From Alphaproteobacteria bacterium (lineage in GTDB: Bacteria > Pseudomonadota > Alphaproteobacteria > Rhizobiales > Methyloligellaceae), in assembly GCA_016869535.1 (NCBI GenBank), contig VGDX01000004.1:1-64000 (forward strand): DNA of 64,000 nt. Reading direction: 5' to 3'. The translations under genes were made by a program, and so were the position numbers. Shown piece after piece: positions 1-7,561 of the stretch. The notes under the pieces are model-generated. The model had not been told where the DNA came from and made no database searches. It worked only from the letters and a program-made list of their open reading frames with translations. Each line of letters begins with the position of its first letter. Position 1 is the stretch's first letter.

Positions 1-119
1 CGATAGGCCAACAATCCTGCATCGGAGGTGACGCTGGAGCCGTGGAACTCCAGCTTCAGTCGGCGGTCGAAATTGAACCGTAAGGCGTCCGATTCCGATT
101 CACCCGTTGGGTGCGCCAT
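1..119 (-). mobile_element. IS1380-family transposase, N-terminal fragment cut by window edge
   Basis: Reading the minus strand from the ATG at 119 gives 39 open codons that run off the window. The peptide starts MAHPTGESESDALRFNF and continues RRLKLEFHGSSVTSDAGLLA, which matches the conserved N-terminus of IS1380-family DDE transposases. The catalytic region lies outside the window, so it is not known whether the copy is complete. It is the left-most of three mobile-element traces between here and the tRNA-Pro gene at 5474. Confidence 0.8.
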
Positions 120-137
120 GATTGCCCTCGATCCAAT

Positions 138-162
138 GATATAAGTTGCTGAATCTTATATC
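138..162. repeat. Perfect 8-bp inverted repeat in the region 120-298
   Basis: GATATAAG (138-145) and CTTATATC (155-162) flank a 9-base spacer, 19 bases upstream of the IS1380 transposase start. It could be part of the element end or an operator for the transposase or for the protease gene at 299. The rest of 120-298 is AT-richer than the surroundings. It contains a weak promoter-like pair, TTGGCA at 230-235 and GATTAT at 254-259 (18-base spacing), reading toward the protease. No gene is seen there. Confidence 0.35.
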
Positions 163-298
163 TGAATCGGCCAAGGCGAGCAGCAACTCAGTGGTTCATC
201 GGGGTAATGCGGTATAAAGGTTACAGTGATTGGCAAAAGGTCGCTAAGCCTCCGATTATTGCCGACATAATTCGCTAAAAAGGCTAAACTTTCTGAAG

Positions 299-2638
299 AT
301 GCTGAAGTACTGGACTGCAACCGTGTCACTGCACGGTCGGGGGGGTGACACAATCAATCCCTTTTTCAGGTTCGCACTAGCTTTTCTTCTGTGTGGTTCG
401 GTTCTGCCGCAGCAGACAATTGCCCAGGAGCAGCAGTGGTGGCACGTAATGATCGGGGCCAGGGGCGGGGTTGGGGACGGTCTTGGCGTAACAGTCGGCG
501 TGCTCGACGGCGCGGCGTTTGGGGTGAACGCCGGTGGTGACATCACCTTCATCCATCCCGAGTTTGAGGCTCGCCTCGCTGCGATGGGTTACCCCACAGG
601 ACCAGGTGATTGGTCCAACTATAATGTAAATGGCGACTTTCATGGAACTCACGTCGCTGGGATCATCGGCGCGGCCCGTGACGGCATCGGCATGAGGGGC
701 GTCGCCCCGCGCGTGGACCTGGTCAGTGTCGCGGTTTTTGACGATGGTGGATGGGCCGGCGGAGCGGGAGCGACCACGTCGGGCGCCTTGGCACGGTCTT
801 ACGACGAAGGGGCAAGCATTGCCAATGCGAGTTACGGATATCCCAATGGGGATATATGGGATGCTGACGATATTGATGGCATAGTGGCCCACAGGGAAAA
901 GCTCTTCATCTCGTATGCCGCCGGGAATGATGGGGTCAATCTAATAAGCAAGGTGACCCCAAGGACGCCGTCCAACTTGATCATCGTCGGGGCCGTAGAC
1001 TTGAACAAGAGGATCGCCTTCTTCTCGAATCGTCCCGGCACCGGCTGCTTTAGGCGAGCGTCGGGTGACCCTTGCCGCAATGTGAGCAAGTCAGACAAAT
1101 ACATGTATCGCTTCCTCGTCGCGCCGGGTGTGGGCATTCTCTCCACAGATGCCGATGGCGGTTACGTGAACCTTTCCGGCACGTCGATGGCGGCGCCCAT
1201 GGTGGCCGGCGCAGCGGCGCTGCTCCAGTCGCGTTGGCCGTTCCTAAAGACCGATCCGAGGAGGACCGCCAACATTCTGCTTTCGACCGCACAGGACCTT
1301 GGCGCGAAGGGCGTCGACAAGGTCTACGGCCGGGGCCTCTTGCGCATTGACCGCGCCATGAGGGCGCAAGGCCAGACCAAGCTCGCCGTAGGGCAGACAG
1401 TGGACGGACCGGTCGCGAGCGAGGCGAGCATGGCCTTGCCCGCCGGCCTTGGCAATAGCACCGCATTGAAGAACGCGCTCGAAGGCTTGGTGGTGTTCGA
1501 CAAGTTCGATCGCGATTTCAAGCTGTCGGACCCGGGCGCCTTCGTGCATTCGGCAAAGAGCACCTATTCGCTTACCAATCATTTCAAGAACCGCTTCAGA
1601 ATGGCTGACCGGGGCGCCCTCGTCAGCATGCAAGCAGGTGATGGCTTGAGCTTTGTCGGCGTTGTGCCCGACAGACCGGACGAGGGGAGCGGAGAGCTCG
1701 CGCTGTTGCAGAGGGACGCGCAAAGGTCGTCGATGGCCGCCTATATGGACTATCTGCAGGACGATCACGACGTTTGGCAACTTGATGGCGAGCTCAATTC
1801 GTTCAGCTTTAGCTTCGGACAGCGGACTGGGCTAGCGCGGGACATCTCGTTCGGGAGCCCCAACCATCTCTACCTGTTTGATTCGGAAGTGGCGGCGCAG
1901 CCGTTGATGAAAATGGGCGAACAGAATCTCTTCGCTTACGGCCGCTACGCCGTAACCAAGGAGTTCGGCATCGCCATGGGCTTTGCCGAGACGTCGCTCG
2001 AGACAGGTATGCTCAATGTGCCCGGCACGGGTAGCGCCTATCTCATGCAAGCCGACTATAAGCCGCTGTCCTGGCTTGGCCTGCAACTCACCCAATCCTA
2101 TTTGAGCGAGGATGACACGGTGCTGGGCAGCTTATCGCTCGGGGCTCTCGCGCTCGGTTCAGGCGCGTCGACCTTCGCCTCAGGCGCGGTCGTGTCAATC
2201 GACATCCTGCCGTCGACCACGGCACGCTTGCATTTCACGGAGAGCGTCACCGAGACGGACGCTGCTTCGGGCAGTCTGTTCCGTGGCGTGGATTCCTTGC
2301 AAAGCCACTCCTACGGCCTGTCTTTGATCCACACTGGCATTTTCGGCCAGAGCGACCAGTTCGGTATCAGTGTCAGCAGGCCATTGCAGGTGCATGCTGG
2401 CGATGCGGTGCTCGAAACACCAATCGGGCGTACAATCGACGGGGACGTGATTTACAAGAAGAACGTCATCTCGATGATGCCTGAAGGCACCCAGACCGAC
2501 GTCGATCTCGGCTATCGCGCGGCGTTGAACTCAAAGTTGTCGCTCGGCGTTAACCTTTATTACCAGGACGACGCGGACAACAACCCTGACGCATGGAACG
2601 CGGGCGTGCTCGGCCGGGTGAGGCTGCTCCTCCAATGA
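299..2638 (+). CDS. Subtilisin-like (S8) autotransporter serine protease
   Basis: A 779-residue protein with the layout of a type V secreted protease. A hydrophobic export signal lies at about 20-43 (PFFRFALAFLLCGS, then an AQ-type cleavage region). An S8 peptidase domain follows at about 60-355 and an autotransporter-like barrel at about 500-779. Visible catalytic residues are Asp70 (VTVGVLD), His115 (DFHGTHVAG), the oxyanion Asn210 (YAAGN) and Ser296 (NLSGTSMAAP). The residues after Asp70 are GAA rather than the usual S/T-G, a deviation. The last residue is Gln, not the Phe typical of barrel ends, so outer-membrane assembly is inferred. The gene is intact although it sits among decayed mobile elements, so it may be island cargo. 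The upstream ATG is used because the signal peptide directly follows it. Confidence 0.8.
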   Translation: MLKYWTATVSLHGRGGDTINPFFRFALAFLLCGSVLPQQTIAQEQQWWHVMIGARGGVGDGLGVTVGVLDGAAFGVNAGGDITFIHPEFEARLAAMGYPTGPGDWSNYNVNGDFHGTHVAGIIGAARDGIGMRGVAPRVDLVSVAVFDDGGWAGGAGATTSGALARSYDEGASIANASYGYPNGDIWDADDIDGIVAHREKLFISYAAGNDGVNLISKVTPRTPSNLIIVGAVDLNKRIAFFSNRPGTGCFRRASGDPCRNVSKSDKYMYRFLVAPGVGILSTDADGGYVNLSGTSMAAPMVAGAAALLQSRWPFLKTDPRRTANILLSTAQDLGAKGVDKVYGRGLLRIDRAMRAQGQTKLAVGQTVDGPVASEASMALPAGLGNSTALKNALEGLVVFDKFDRDFKLSDPGAFVHSAKSTYSLTNHFKNRFRMADRGALVSMQAGDGLSFVGVVPDRPDEGSGELALLQRDAQRSSMAAYMDYLQDDHDVWQLDGELNSFSFSFGQRTGLARDISFGSPNHLYLFDSEVAAQPLMKMGEQNLFAYGRYAVTKEFGIAMGFAETSLETGMLNVPGTGSAYLMQADYKPLSWLGLQLTQSYLSEDDTVLGSLSLGALALGSGASTFASGAVVSIDILPSTTARLHFTESVTETDAASGSLFRGVDSLQSHSYGLSLIHTGIFGQSDQFGISVSRPLQVHAGDAVLETPIGRTIDGDVIYKKNVISMMPEGTQTDVDLGYRAALNSKLSLGVNLYYQDDADNNPDAWNAGVLGRVRLLLQ

Positions 2639-2639
2639 C

Positions 2640-2819
2640 CCCATAGCGGCGGAGACGAAGCCAGTAATCTCACAAGGCAGTCCCACAAACTGCTTCCGTA
2701 GCTTTGAAGTGGTGCCGCAAGGGGATTTCGATGTGCACGGCGACACAGTGCATATCGTTGGAGGCGCTTCAAAGATGAACAGCGGATTCAAATTCCACGG
2801 CGCGTTCATCATCAAGTCC
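2640..2819 (+). other. Open frame of unknown identity without a normal start
   Basis: Directly after the protease stop a frame stays open for 59 codons and ends TAG at 2817-2819. It reads through NCFRSFEVVPQGDFDV and ends FKFHGAFIIKS. There is no ATG near its start; a GTG at 2709 would give 36 residues. I do not recognise the peptide. It looks like the tail of a decayed gene. A second short frame (ATG 2825, 27 residues, very basic) follows and cannot be supported further. Confidence 0.25.
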
Positions 2820-2981
2820 TAGCTATGCGCAAGAAGAAGATTGCCGCAAAAAAATCGGACCGCGACCTGAGCAAGGCCACCGCCCACTTGTTCTCGTCAA
2901 TGGTATGAAGAGATCAAAGCCGACTAGTTGGCTTTCGGCAAGATTCATTTCCGTAGCAACGGGCACGACCGTAGGCCTTAG

Positions 2982-3101
2982 CTCGTTGCGGCACCACCCC
3001 TCTTGCCGGACGCCGCCAAGCCGCTGGGCGTGCTCGTGCATGACCACATCATCGTCGGCAAGCAGGGGCACGCGAGCTTCCGCGGCCTAGGGCTGATCTG
3101 A
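2982..3101 (+). pseudogene. RadC family (JAB domain) C-terminal remnant
   Basis: The frame ending TGA at 3099-3101 encodes [16 protein letters not shown] followed by a [11 protein letters not shown] ending. This is the conserved C-terminal stretch of RadC-type proteins, which are frequent in rhizobial mobile islands. A stop at 2979-2981 closes the frame upstream, and the HNHPSG zinc-binding part of the JAB domain is not found in the preceding bases. Only about 35 residues survive. It supports reading 1-5.5 kb as a decayed element. Confidence 0.6.
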
Positions 3102-3201
3102 GATAAGGCCTTATACCAAATCCCTGAGTGTCTGACTCACGAGGGTGATTCACGAATCGGCGGCGATCTGATTCAACATGGCAAACGGAGGGAGGTTTGC
3201 C

Positions 3202-3914
3202 ATGGCGGCTCCGATTGCCTTACGAGAGGATTTTGACGGGTCGGCGTTGCGGGGCTGGCGAAGAAGACGCGCGACGCGACCCAGATGCGACGCCTGTTGG
3301 CACTTGCCGAGATCTATGACGGCAACTCGCGTGGCGATGCGGCCCGGATCGGCGGGGTCGGGCTGCAGACGATCCGCGATTGGGTGCTGCGGTTCAATGT
3401 CAGGGGGCCGGACGGTCTCATCGATGGCAAGGCGCCGGGGCGGGCGTCCAAGCTCAACGACGCCCAGCGCGAGGCGCTGGCCCGCATGATCGAGAGCGGC
3501 CCGATTCCGGCCGTCCATGGGGTGGTGCGCTGGCGGCTGATCGACCTGGCGCAGTGGCTATGGGAGGAGCACCGCACCAGGGTGGCAAAGCAGACCTTGA
3601 GCCGGCAGTTGCGGGCGATGGGGTTCCGCAAGCTCTCGGCCAGGCCGCGCCATCGCGCCCACAACCAGCATGCCGCCGAGGCTTTTAAAAAAACTTCCCC
3701 AACCTGCTGGCGCAGATCGAAAGCCGGCAGGCCGCGGGCGCCAAGATAGAGGTGGTTCCAGGACGAGGCCCGCATCGGCCAGAAGAACAAGATCACCCGC
3801 CGATGGGCCAGGCGCGGCACCCGCCCCCGCGCGCCAAACGACCAGCGCACGTCATCAACCTATCTCTTCGGCGCCATCTGCCCCAAGTCTGGACACAGTT
3901 CTCCCTTCCGCTAG
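3202..3914 (+). pseudogene. IS630-family transposase, frameshifted and truncated
   Basis: The ATG at 3202 has a good ribosome site (GGAGGG) and starts MAAPIALREDFDGSALRG. A shift near 3255 moves the frame to the one covering 3258-3749, with GGVGLQTIRDWVLRFN (helix-turn-helix) and GVVRWRLIDLAQW. At 3687-3693 seven A residues occur where IS630-type genes commonly slip by -1; the -1 frame then continues EAFKKNFPNLLAQIE. A 2-base loss near 3752 shifts it again to FQDEARIGQKNKITRRWA, which carries the first catalytic Asp, and then YLFGAICP. Homology stops there, short of the second Asp and the Glu, and the frame ends TAG at 3912. The usual length is about 340 residues. The element is dead. Confidence 0.8.
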
Positions 3915-3926
3915 ACCCCCCCGTAA

Positions 3927-3990
3927 CTCTCTATTTAAGGGCCTGCCCACTGGCAGGGAGCCCGTGATAGAGAGCCCGGGATGCGGGCTC
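3927..3990. repeat. Nested and tandem hairpins after the IS630 remnant
   Basis: CTCTCTAT (3927-3934) pairs with ATAGAGAG (3967-3974) around an inner CCTGCC/GGCAGG stem (3942-3947 and 3952-3957). A second hairpin, GAGCCCG/CGGGCTC, follows at 3972-3978 and 3984-3990. No U-tract follows, so a classical terminator is not supported. It could be an element end. The rest of 3991-4122 shows no convincing gene. Confidence 0.45.
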
Positions 3991-4122
3991 GGGGGTGGCA
4001 CTTCAAGCACGGTATAGCGACGGTGCCTTTTATCGGTGGCCAGCCGGACCCCCGCCGGGGCTCGGACCCGGTCTTTGCTCACGGCTATTCCGCGAGCGGG
4101 GATAGTCTGCCGTCGTTTTCTC

Positions 4123-4350
4123 TCAGCGCGCGCCGCGCTTTCGAGCGGTCGGAAGTCCCCTGACATCAGAGGCGAAGTTCCCGCCGTGCACATCCGGTTT
4201 TATTGTCCGGACCGGTATCCGATAGAGCTTCAGCGGCGCCTGCGAATGGGCGAGGGGTGGGTCAAGCTCTAACCCGACCATCCCCTTGATCGCGCAGACG
4301 GCTATGCCGCTCGGTCGCCGGGTAAGTGGCGGGCGGTTGTTCATAGCCAT
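4123..4350 (-). CDS. Possible small ORF downstream of the Toprim-like gene, 75 residues
   Basis: On the minus strand the stop of the Toprim-like gene overlaps (ATGA) the start of a 23-codon frame (4341-4412, very basic), and this in turn overlaps a 75-codon frame starting at 4350. The close spacing resembles small phage-type genes read in series. The 75-residue product starts MAMNNRPPLTRRPSG, has no recognisable domain and lies inside a longer open frame, so it may be spurious. Confidence 0.25.
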   Translation of the reverse strand: MAMNNRPPLTRRPSGIAVCAIKGMVGLELDPPLAHSQAPLKLYRIPVRTIKPDVHGGNFASDVRGLPTARKRGAR

Positions 4351-4408
4351 CGTTGCGAGAAGAGATTGCGCCGTCGCTTCTTGTGGGCGGCGGTTGCCTT
4401 TGGGGCGC

Positions 4409-5305
4409 TCATCGTTGCACCCATTTGTCGAGCACATGTTGCAGCGATGCCTGCTCAGCCTCTTGGCACTTGACGCACCGCGCCCATGCTTCGGGCTCAA
4501 TCTCGCCCCGAATCGCTTCCTCGACACGATCGCGAAGATCATTCGGGTCGAGCGCGTCAAGCTCGGCGCAGACTTCACCGAAATTCTGCACGAACCATTT
4601 GTGTCGACTGTCGCCTTTCTTGTCGGACGCCGGGAAGGTTTCCACCCTGTCGAGGTCGAGCTCGTCGAGAGCGATGCGCGTGATTTGGACATGATCGCCG
4701 CCATATTTCCCGATGCGATTTGGCAGGTCGTGCTCGCTCATGCACATGCCCGAAGGATCGAAGTCGCCGACGTAAATCGCGATCAGCCAGCGGCTATCGT
4801 CACTTTGCGCGATGTCGTGCAGCGGCGTGGCGCCGCTGAAACCATGCATGACCCGGAAGCCCACGCCGTAGTGATCGAGCACCGGCGCCAGCACGCCGCG
4901 CACGGTCCCTTTCTCAGACCAAACCTCGACGCGAACAGGCTGGTGCTGCCAGAAATCGCGGCGATAGGAGCGGCTGACTGCTTTGACGTAATCATCGGGG
5001 TTGCTCCACGTCGGCGCCTGCTCTAGGTCGCGGGTCTCATCGACGATCCATTCCCACGCGATCATTCCGCGCTCGCGGGCCTCTTTAAGAAGGCGATAGA
5101 CGCGGTTCATCTCCCGCCGCGCCATAGAGGGGATCAGCCCACGCGCGAACAGTTTGTAGCCGACGCCTCGCCCGGTGATCGGCTGCGCCGCCTCCGCGAT
5201 ATCATGCATCGCCTCGATCAGGTCGAGCGACGCTTGCGCCATGCCGCGCTCGCGGCCTCGGCGGGCGCGTATCATTTTTGAGCTAGCGTCAAAATGATAG
5301 CTCAT
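4409..5305 (-). CDS. Toprim-fold-like island/phage protein of unknown role
   Basis: A 298-residue protein with no signal peptide or membrane segment. Two segments fit the acidic pattern of a Toprim fold: Glu131 in VEVWSEKGTV and the DxD pair Asp181/Asp183 in IAIYVGDFDPSG. The YVGDFDPSG stretch is reminiscent of the metal-binding part of Spo11/TopoVI-A proteins, but no 5Y-CAP tyrosine domain is evident. The N-terminal part (25-110) is helical and charged. The gene is read away from the tRNA-Pro gene and lies between it and IS debris, as expected for integrated-element cargo. A nucleic-acid role is an inference. The start at 5305 is the first in frame; Met11 (5275) is an alternative, since an inverted repeat covers 5270-5299. 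Confidence 0.6.
   Translation of the reverse strand: MSYHFDASSKMIRARRGRERGMAQASLDLIEAMHDIAEAAQPITGRGVGYKLFARGLIPSMARREMNRVYRLLKEARERGMIAWEWIVDETRDLEQAPTWSNPDDYVKAVSRSYRRDFWQHQPVRVEVWSEKGTVRGVLAPVLDHYGVGFRVMHGFSGATPLHDIAQSDDSRWLIAIYVGDFDPSGMCMSEHDLPNRIGKYGGDHVQITRIALDELDLDRVETFPASDKKGDSRHKWFVQNFGEVCAELDALDPNDLRDRVEEAIRGEIEPEAWARCVKCQEAEQASLQHVLDKWVQR
5270..5299. promoter_or_regulatory. Inverted repeat over the start of the Toprim-like gene
   Basis: TATCATTTT (5270-5278) and AAAATGATA (5291-5299) are exact 9-base inverted arms with a 12-base spacer, covering roughly codons 3-12 of the gene starting at 5305. It could be an operator, an RNA hairpin near the start, or evidence that translation starts at Met11. 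Function is not shown by the sequence. Confidence 0.35.
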
Positions 5306-5473
5306 GGCCGCGCCCTCCGTATGGGAAGGCGCGCGAACGACTTAGCAACATCGCTCGGGATTATCTCGGGACTTTTTGCGCCGTCTCGGGACTTTTGTGT
5401 CCCTTCCGTTCCGATATTGCGGAGCGGCAGCGGTGCGGTCGCGGCGCGTGAGCGTTCAGAATGTTGGGGGAAA

Positions 5474-5551
5474 TGGTCGGAGCGGGGAGATTTGAACTCC
5501 CGACCCCCGGTCCCCCAGACCGGTGCGCTAACCGGGCTGCGCTACGCTCCG
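5474..5551 (-). tRNA. tRNA-Pro(GGG)
   Basis: The minus strand folds as a complete cloverleaf. The acceptor stem is CGGAGCG/CGCTCCG, the D arm contains GCGC...GCGC, the anticodon stem CCGGT/ACCGG holds loop CTGGGGG (anticodon GGG), and the T arm is GGGAG TTCAAAT CTCCC. Discriminator A and an encoded CCA follow. Length is 78 bases with CCA. Its 3' end faces the mobile-element region, the usual side for integrase attachment. Confidence 0.97.
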
Positions 5552-5620
5552 TCCGATCGCAAGAAGGCTTGCATATACACGCTCGGGCCAGTGAAACAAG
5601 CCGGTCTCGACGCCAAGCGC

Positions 5621-6088
5621 CTATTCCCGTGCCGCGTCGAGGATCTCGCGGCAGATCTCGATCTCATCGAGTAGCGCAACAAGCGCTCCCTTGTCGAACT
5701 TTGCTGGAGTCTCATGCCCGACATTTCGCGCAGATTTGCTACCGCTTTGCGCCGTCTCGGCGGCGATATCCGGAATGGCAGGCGGCCGCGACATGGTTCC
5801 GTCAGCACCATCGTCTGAAGCGCGACGGTAATCCATGACGTAGCGTGGCCCATGCTGCTTGAGAATTTTCTGTACGCCCCTGATCGTGTAGCCCTCATTA
5901 TAAAGCAACACACGAATGCCACGAAGCAGGGCCACGTCCTCCGGGCGGTAATACCGCCGACCTCCGCCGCGCTTCATCGGTTTCAGGTGAATGAACTTGG
6001 CTTCCCAAAAGCGCAACACGTGCTTCGGCACTTCGAGCTCGTCAGCCACTTCGCTAATGGTGCGAAACGCCTCTGGCGCCTTGTCCAA
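5621..6088 (-). CDS. MerR-family transcriptional regulator
   Basis: A 155-residue DNA-binding protein. The winged-helix MerR domain occupies about 8-78: [20 protein letters not shown] (recognition region) and [19 protein letters not shown] (wing). The C-terminal half is variable and has no metal-binding Cys set, so this is not a metal sensor of the MerR/CueR type. A MerR gene directly after ihfA in the plsX-fabH-ihfA series is a standing arrangement in Hyphomicrobiales. Its target is not known. It ends 70 bases from the tRNA-Pro gene. Confidence 0.9.
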   Translation of the reverse strand: MDKAPEAFRTISEVADELEVPKHVLRFWEAKFIHLKPMKRGGGRRYYRPEDVALLRGIRVLLYNEGYTIRGVQKILKQHGPRYVMDYRRASDDGADGTMSRPPAIPDIAAETAQSGSKSARNVGHETPAKFDKGALVALLDEIEICREILDAARE

Positions 6089-6121
6089 CGCTCTCTCTCC
6101 TCGGCGTTAGTAACGCAGGAA

Positions 6122-6439
6122 CTATTCCGCTGCTTTACGCCGCGACAGTGCATCGTTGATGCGCTGCTTCATGATATTGCTGGCGCGGAACACGAGGACG
6201 CGCCGGGGCGTAATCGGAACTTCTTCCCCCGTCTTCGGGTTGCGGCCGATGCGCTGGCCTTTATCGCGAATGCCGAAAGAGCCGAACGAGGACAGCTTCA
6301 CAGTATCCCCGCGCTCAAGGCTCGCCACGATCTCGCGCAAGACGAGCTCGACGATCTCAGCGGATTCGTTCCGCGGCAGACCAACCTTCTGAAACACGGC
6401 CTCCGCCAGGTCGGCGCGTGTCAGTGTCTTCCCGCTCAT
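6122..6439 (-). CDS. ihfA: Integration host factor subunit alpha
   Basis: A 105-residue member of the HU/IHF DNA-bending family. IHF binds as a heterodimer with IhfB and kinks DNA in replication, recombination and transcription. The family beta-arm signature is [12 protein letters not shown] at 65-76, followed by RRVLVFRAS. The N-terminal helices start [19 protein letters not shown], typical of IhfA rather than HU. It follows fabH with a 126-base gap, which holds no visible gene, and precedes merR by 33 bases. Confidence 0.96.
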   Translation of the reverse strand: MSGKTLTRADLAEAVFQKVGLPRNESAEIVELVLREIVASLERGDTVKLSSFGSFGIRDKGQRIGRNPKTGEEVPITPRRVLVFRASNIMKQRINDALSRRKAAE

Positions 6440-6565
6440 TGTGCGTACGCTCCCCCAGTCGCGGGACTAATCAAGATGCTAATCGAGCGGGCGCGAAAGG
6501 GTCAATCTCTCACGCAATCAAATTCCTGATTTTGCGTCATATTTTGTCCAGGTGTGGCTTTCGGG

Positions 6566-7543
6566 TTACCACCTGAGCAGAAGTGCTCCCCACGTGAATC
6601 CGCCACCCATAGCTTCCATGAGCACGAGGTCGCCCGGCTTGATACGGCCATCGGCCACCCCTGTGCTCAGGGCCAACGGTATCGATGCCGCAGAGGTATT
6701 CGCATGTTTGTCGACAGTAACGATAATACGGTTAGGATCTAGCCCAAGTTTACGGGCTGCACCATCCAAGATACGCTTGTTAGCCTGATGGGGAACGAAC
6801 CAGTCTATATCTGTAGCCTGATAGCCGGCCTGCTTAAGCGTAGTGTCGATAACTTCGCTAATCTTGGTCACGGCGTGGCGAAATACCTCAGGTCCATCCA
6901 TGCGGACATGGCCCACAGTGCCTGTCGAGGATGGCCCGCCGTCGACATAAAGCTTGTCGCGGTAGCGCCCATCCGATCTGAGGCAGGTCGCGAGGATGCC
7001 TCTATCGGTCAGAGCTCCGTTCAGCTTCTGCGCCTCGACCACTACGGCACCGGCACCATCCCCGAAAAGAACGCAGGTCGAACGGTCCTCCCAGTCGAGA
7101 ATGCGGGAAAAGGCCTCGGCACCGATGACCAGGGCTCGCTTAAACTGGCCGCTTTTCAGGTAATTATCCGCGGTGGCGAGCGCGAAAACGAAGCCCGAAC
7201 AGACCGCCTGCATGTCGAAGGCCGCCCCATGCGTGATGCCAAGATCCGCCTGAATCGTCACGGCGCTGGCGGGAAAAGTCTGGTCGGGGGTCGAAGTGGC
7301 CAGGATGATGAGGTCGATATCCTCGGGCGCAAGCCCCGCATCGTCGAGCGCTGAGCGTGCCGCTATCGCCCCCATCGTCGAGGTCAACTCACCCTCAGCG
7401 GCGATGCGGCGTTCCTTGATACCCGTACGCGCGGTGATCCAGCTGTCGGAGGTATCGACGACCTTGGCAAGATCGTCATTGGTCACGATCCGCTCGGGTA
7501 GATAGCCCCCGCACCCTTTGATCACTGTCCGGATTGCACTCAA
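6566..7543 (-). CDS. fabH: 3-oxoacyl-ACP synthase III (KAS III)
   Basis: FabH condenses acetyl-CoA with malonyl-ACP to start type II fatty acid synthesis in the cytoplasm. The 325-residue length is standard. The catalytic triad is visible: Cys115 ([10 protein letters not shown]), His252 ([11 protein letters not shown]) and Asn282 ([12 protein letters not shown]). The glycine-rich C-terminus [20 protein letters not shown] is also typical. It starts 18 bases after the plsX stop, so plsX-fabH are probably co-transcribed, linking phospholipid and fatty acid initiation. Confidence 0.97.
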   Translation of the reverse strand: MSAIRTVIKGCGGYLPERIVTNDDLAKVVDTSDSWITARTGIKERRIAAEGELTSTMGAIAARSALDDAGLAPEDIDLIILATSTPDQTFPASAVTIQADLGITHGAAFDMQAVCSGFVFALATADNYLKSGQFKRALVIGAEAFSRILDWEDRSTCVLFGDGAGAVVVEAQKLNGALTDRGILATCLRSDGRYRDKLYVDGGPSSTGTVGHVRMDGPEVFRHAVTKISEVIDTTLKQAGYQATDIDWFVPHQANKRILDGAARKLGLDPNRIIVTVDKHANTSAASIPLALSTGVADGRIKPGDLVLMEAMGGGFTWGALLLRW

Positions 7544-7561
7544 TTCGGCCTACTCCCAAGC

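Noticed and set aside
3752-3967. 71-residue frame over the IS630 end
   Set aside because: The transposase homology continues in another frame; this one is a by-product of the frameshifts.
5294-5674. 126-residue plus-strand frame across tRNA-Pro
   Set aside because: It reads through the complement of a complete tRNA gene, so it is not a plausible protein gene.
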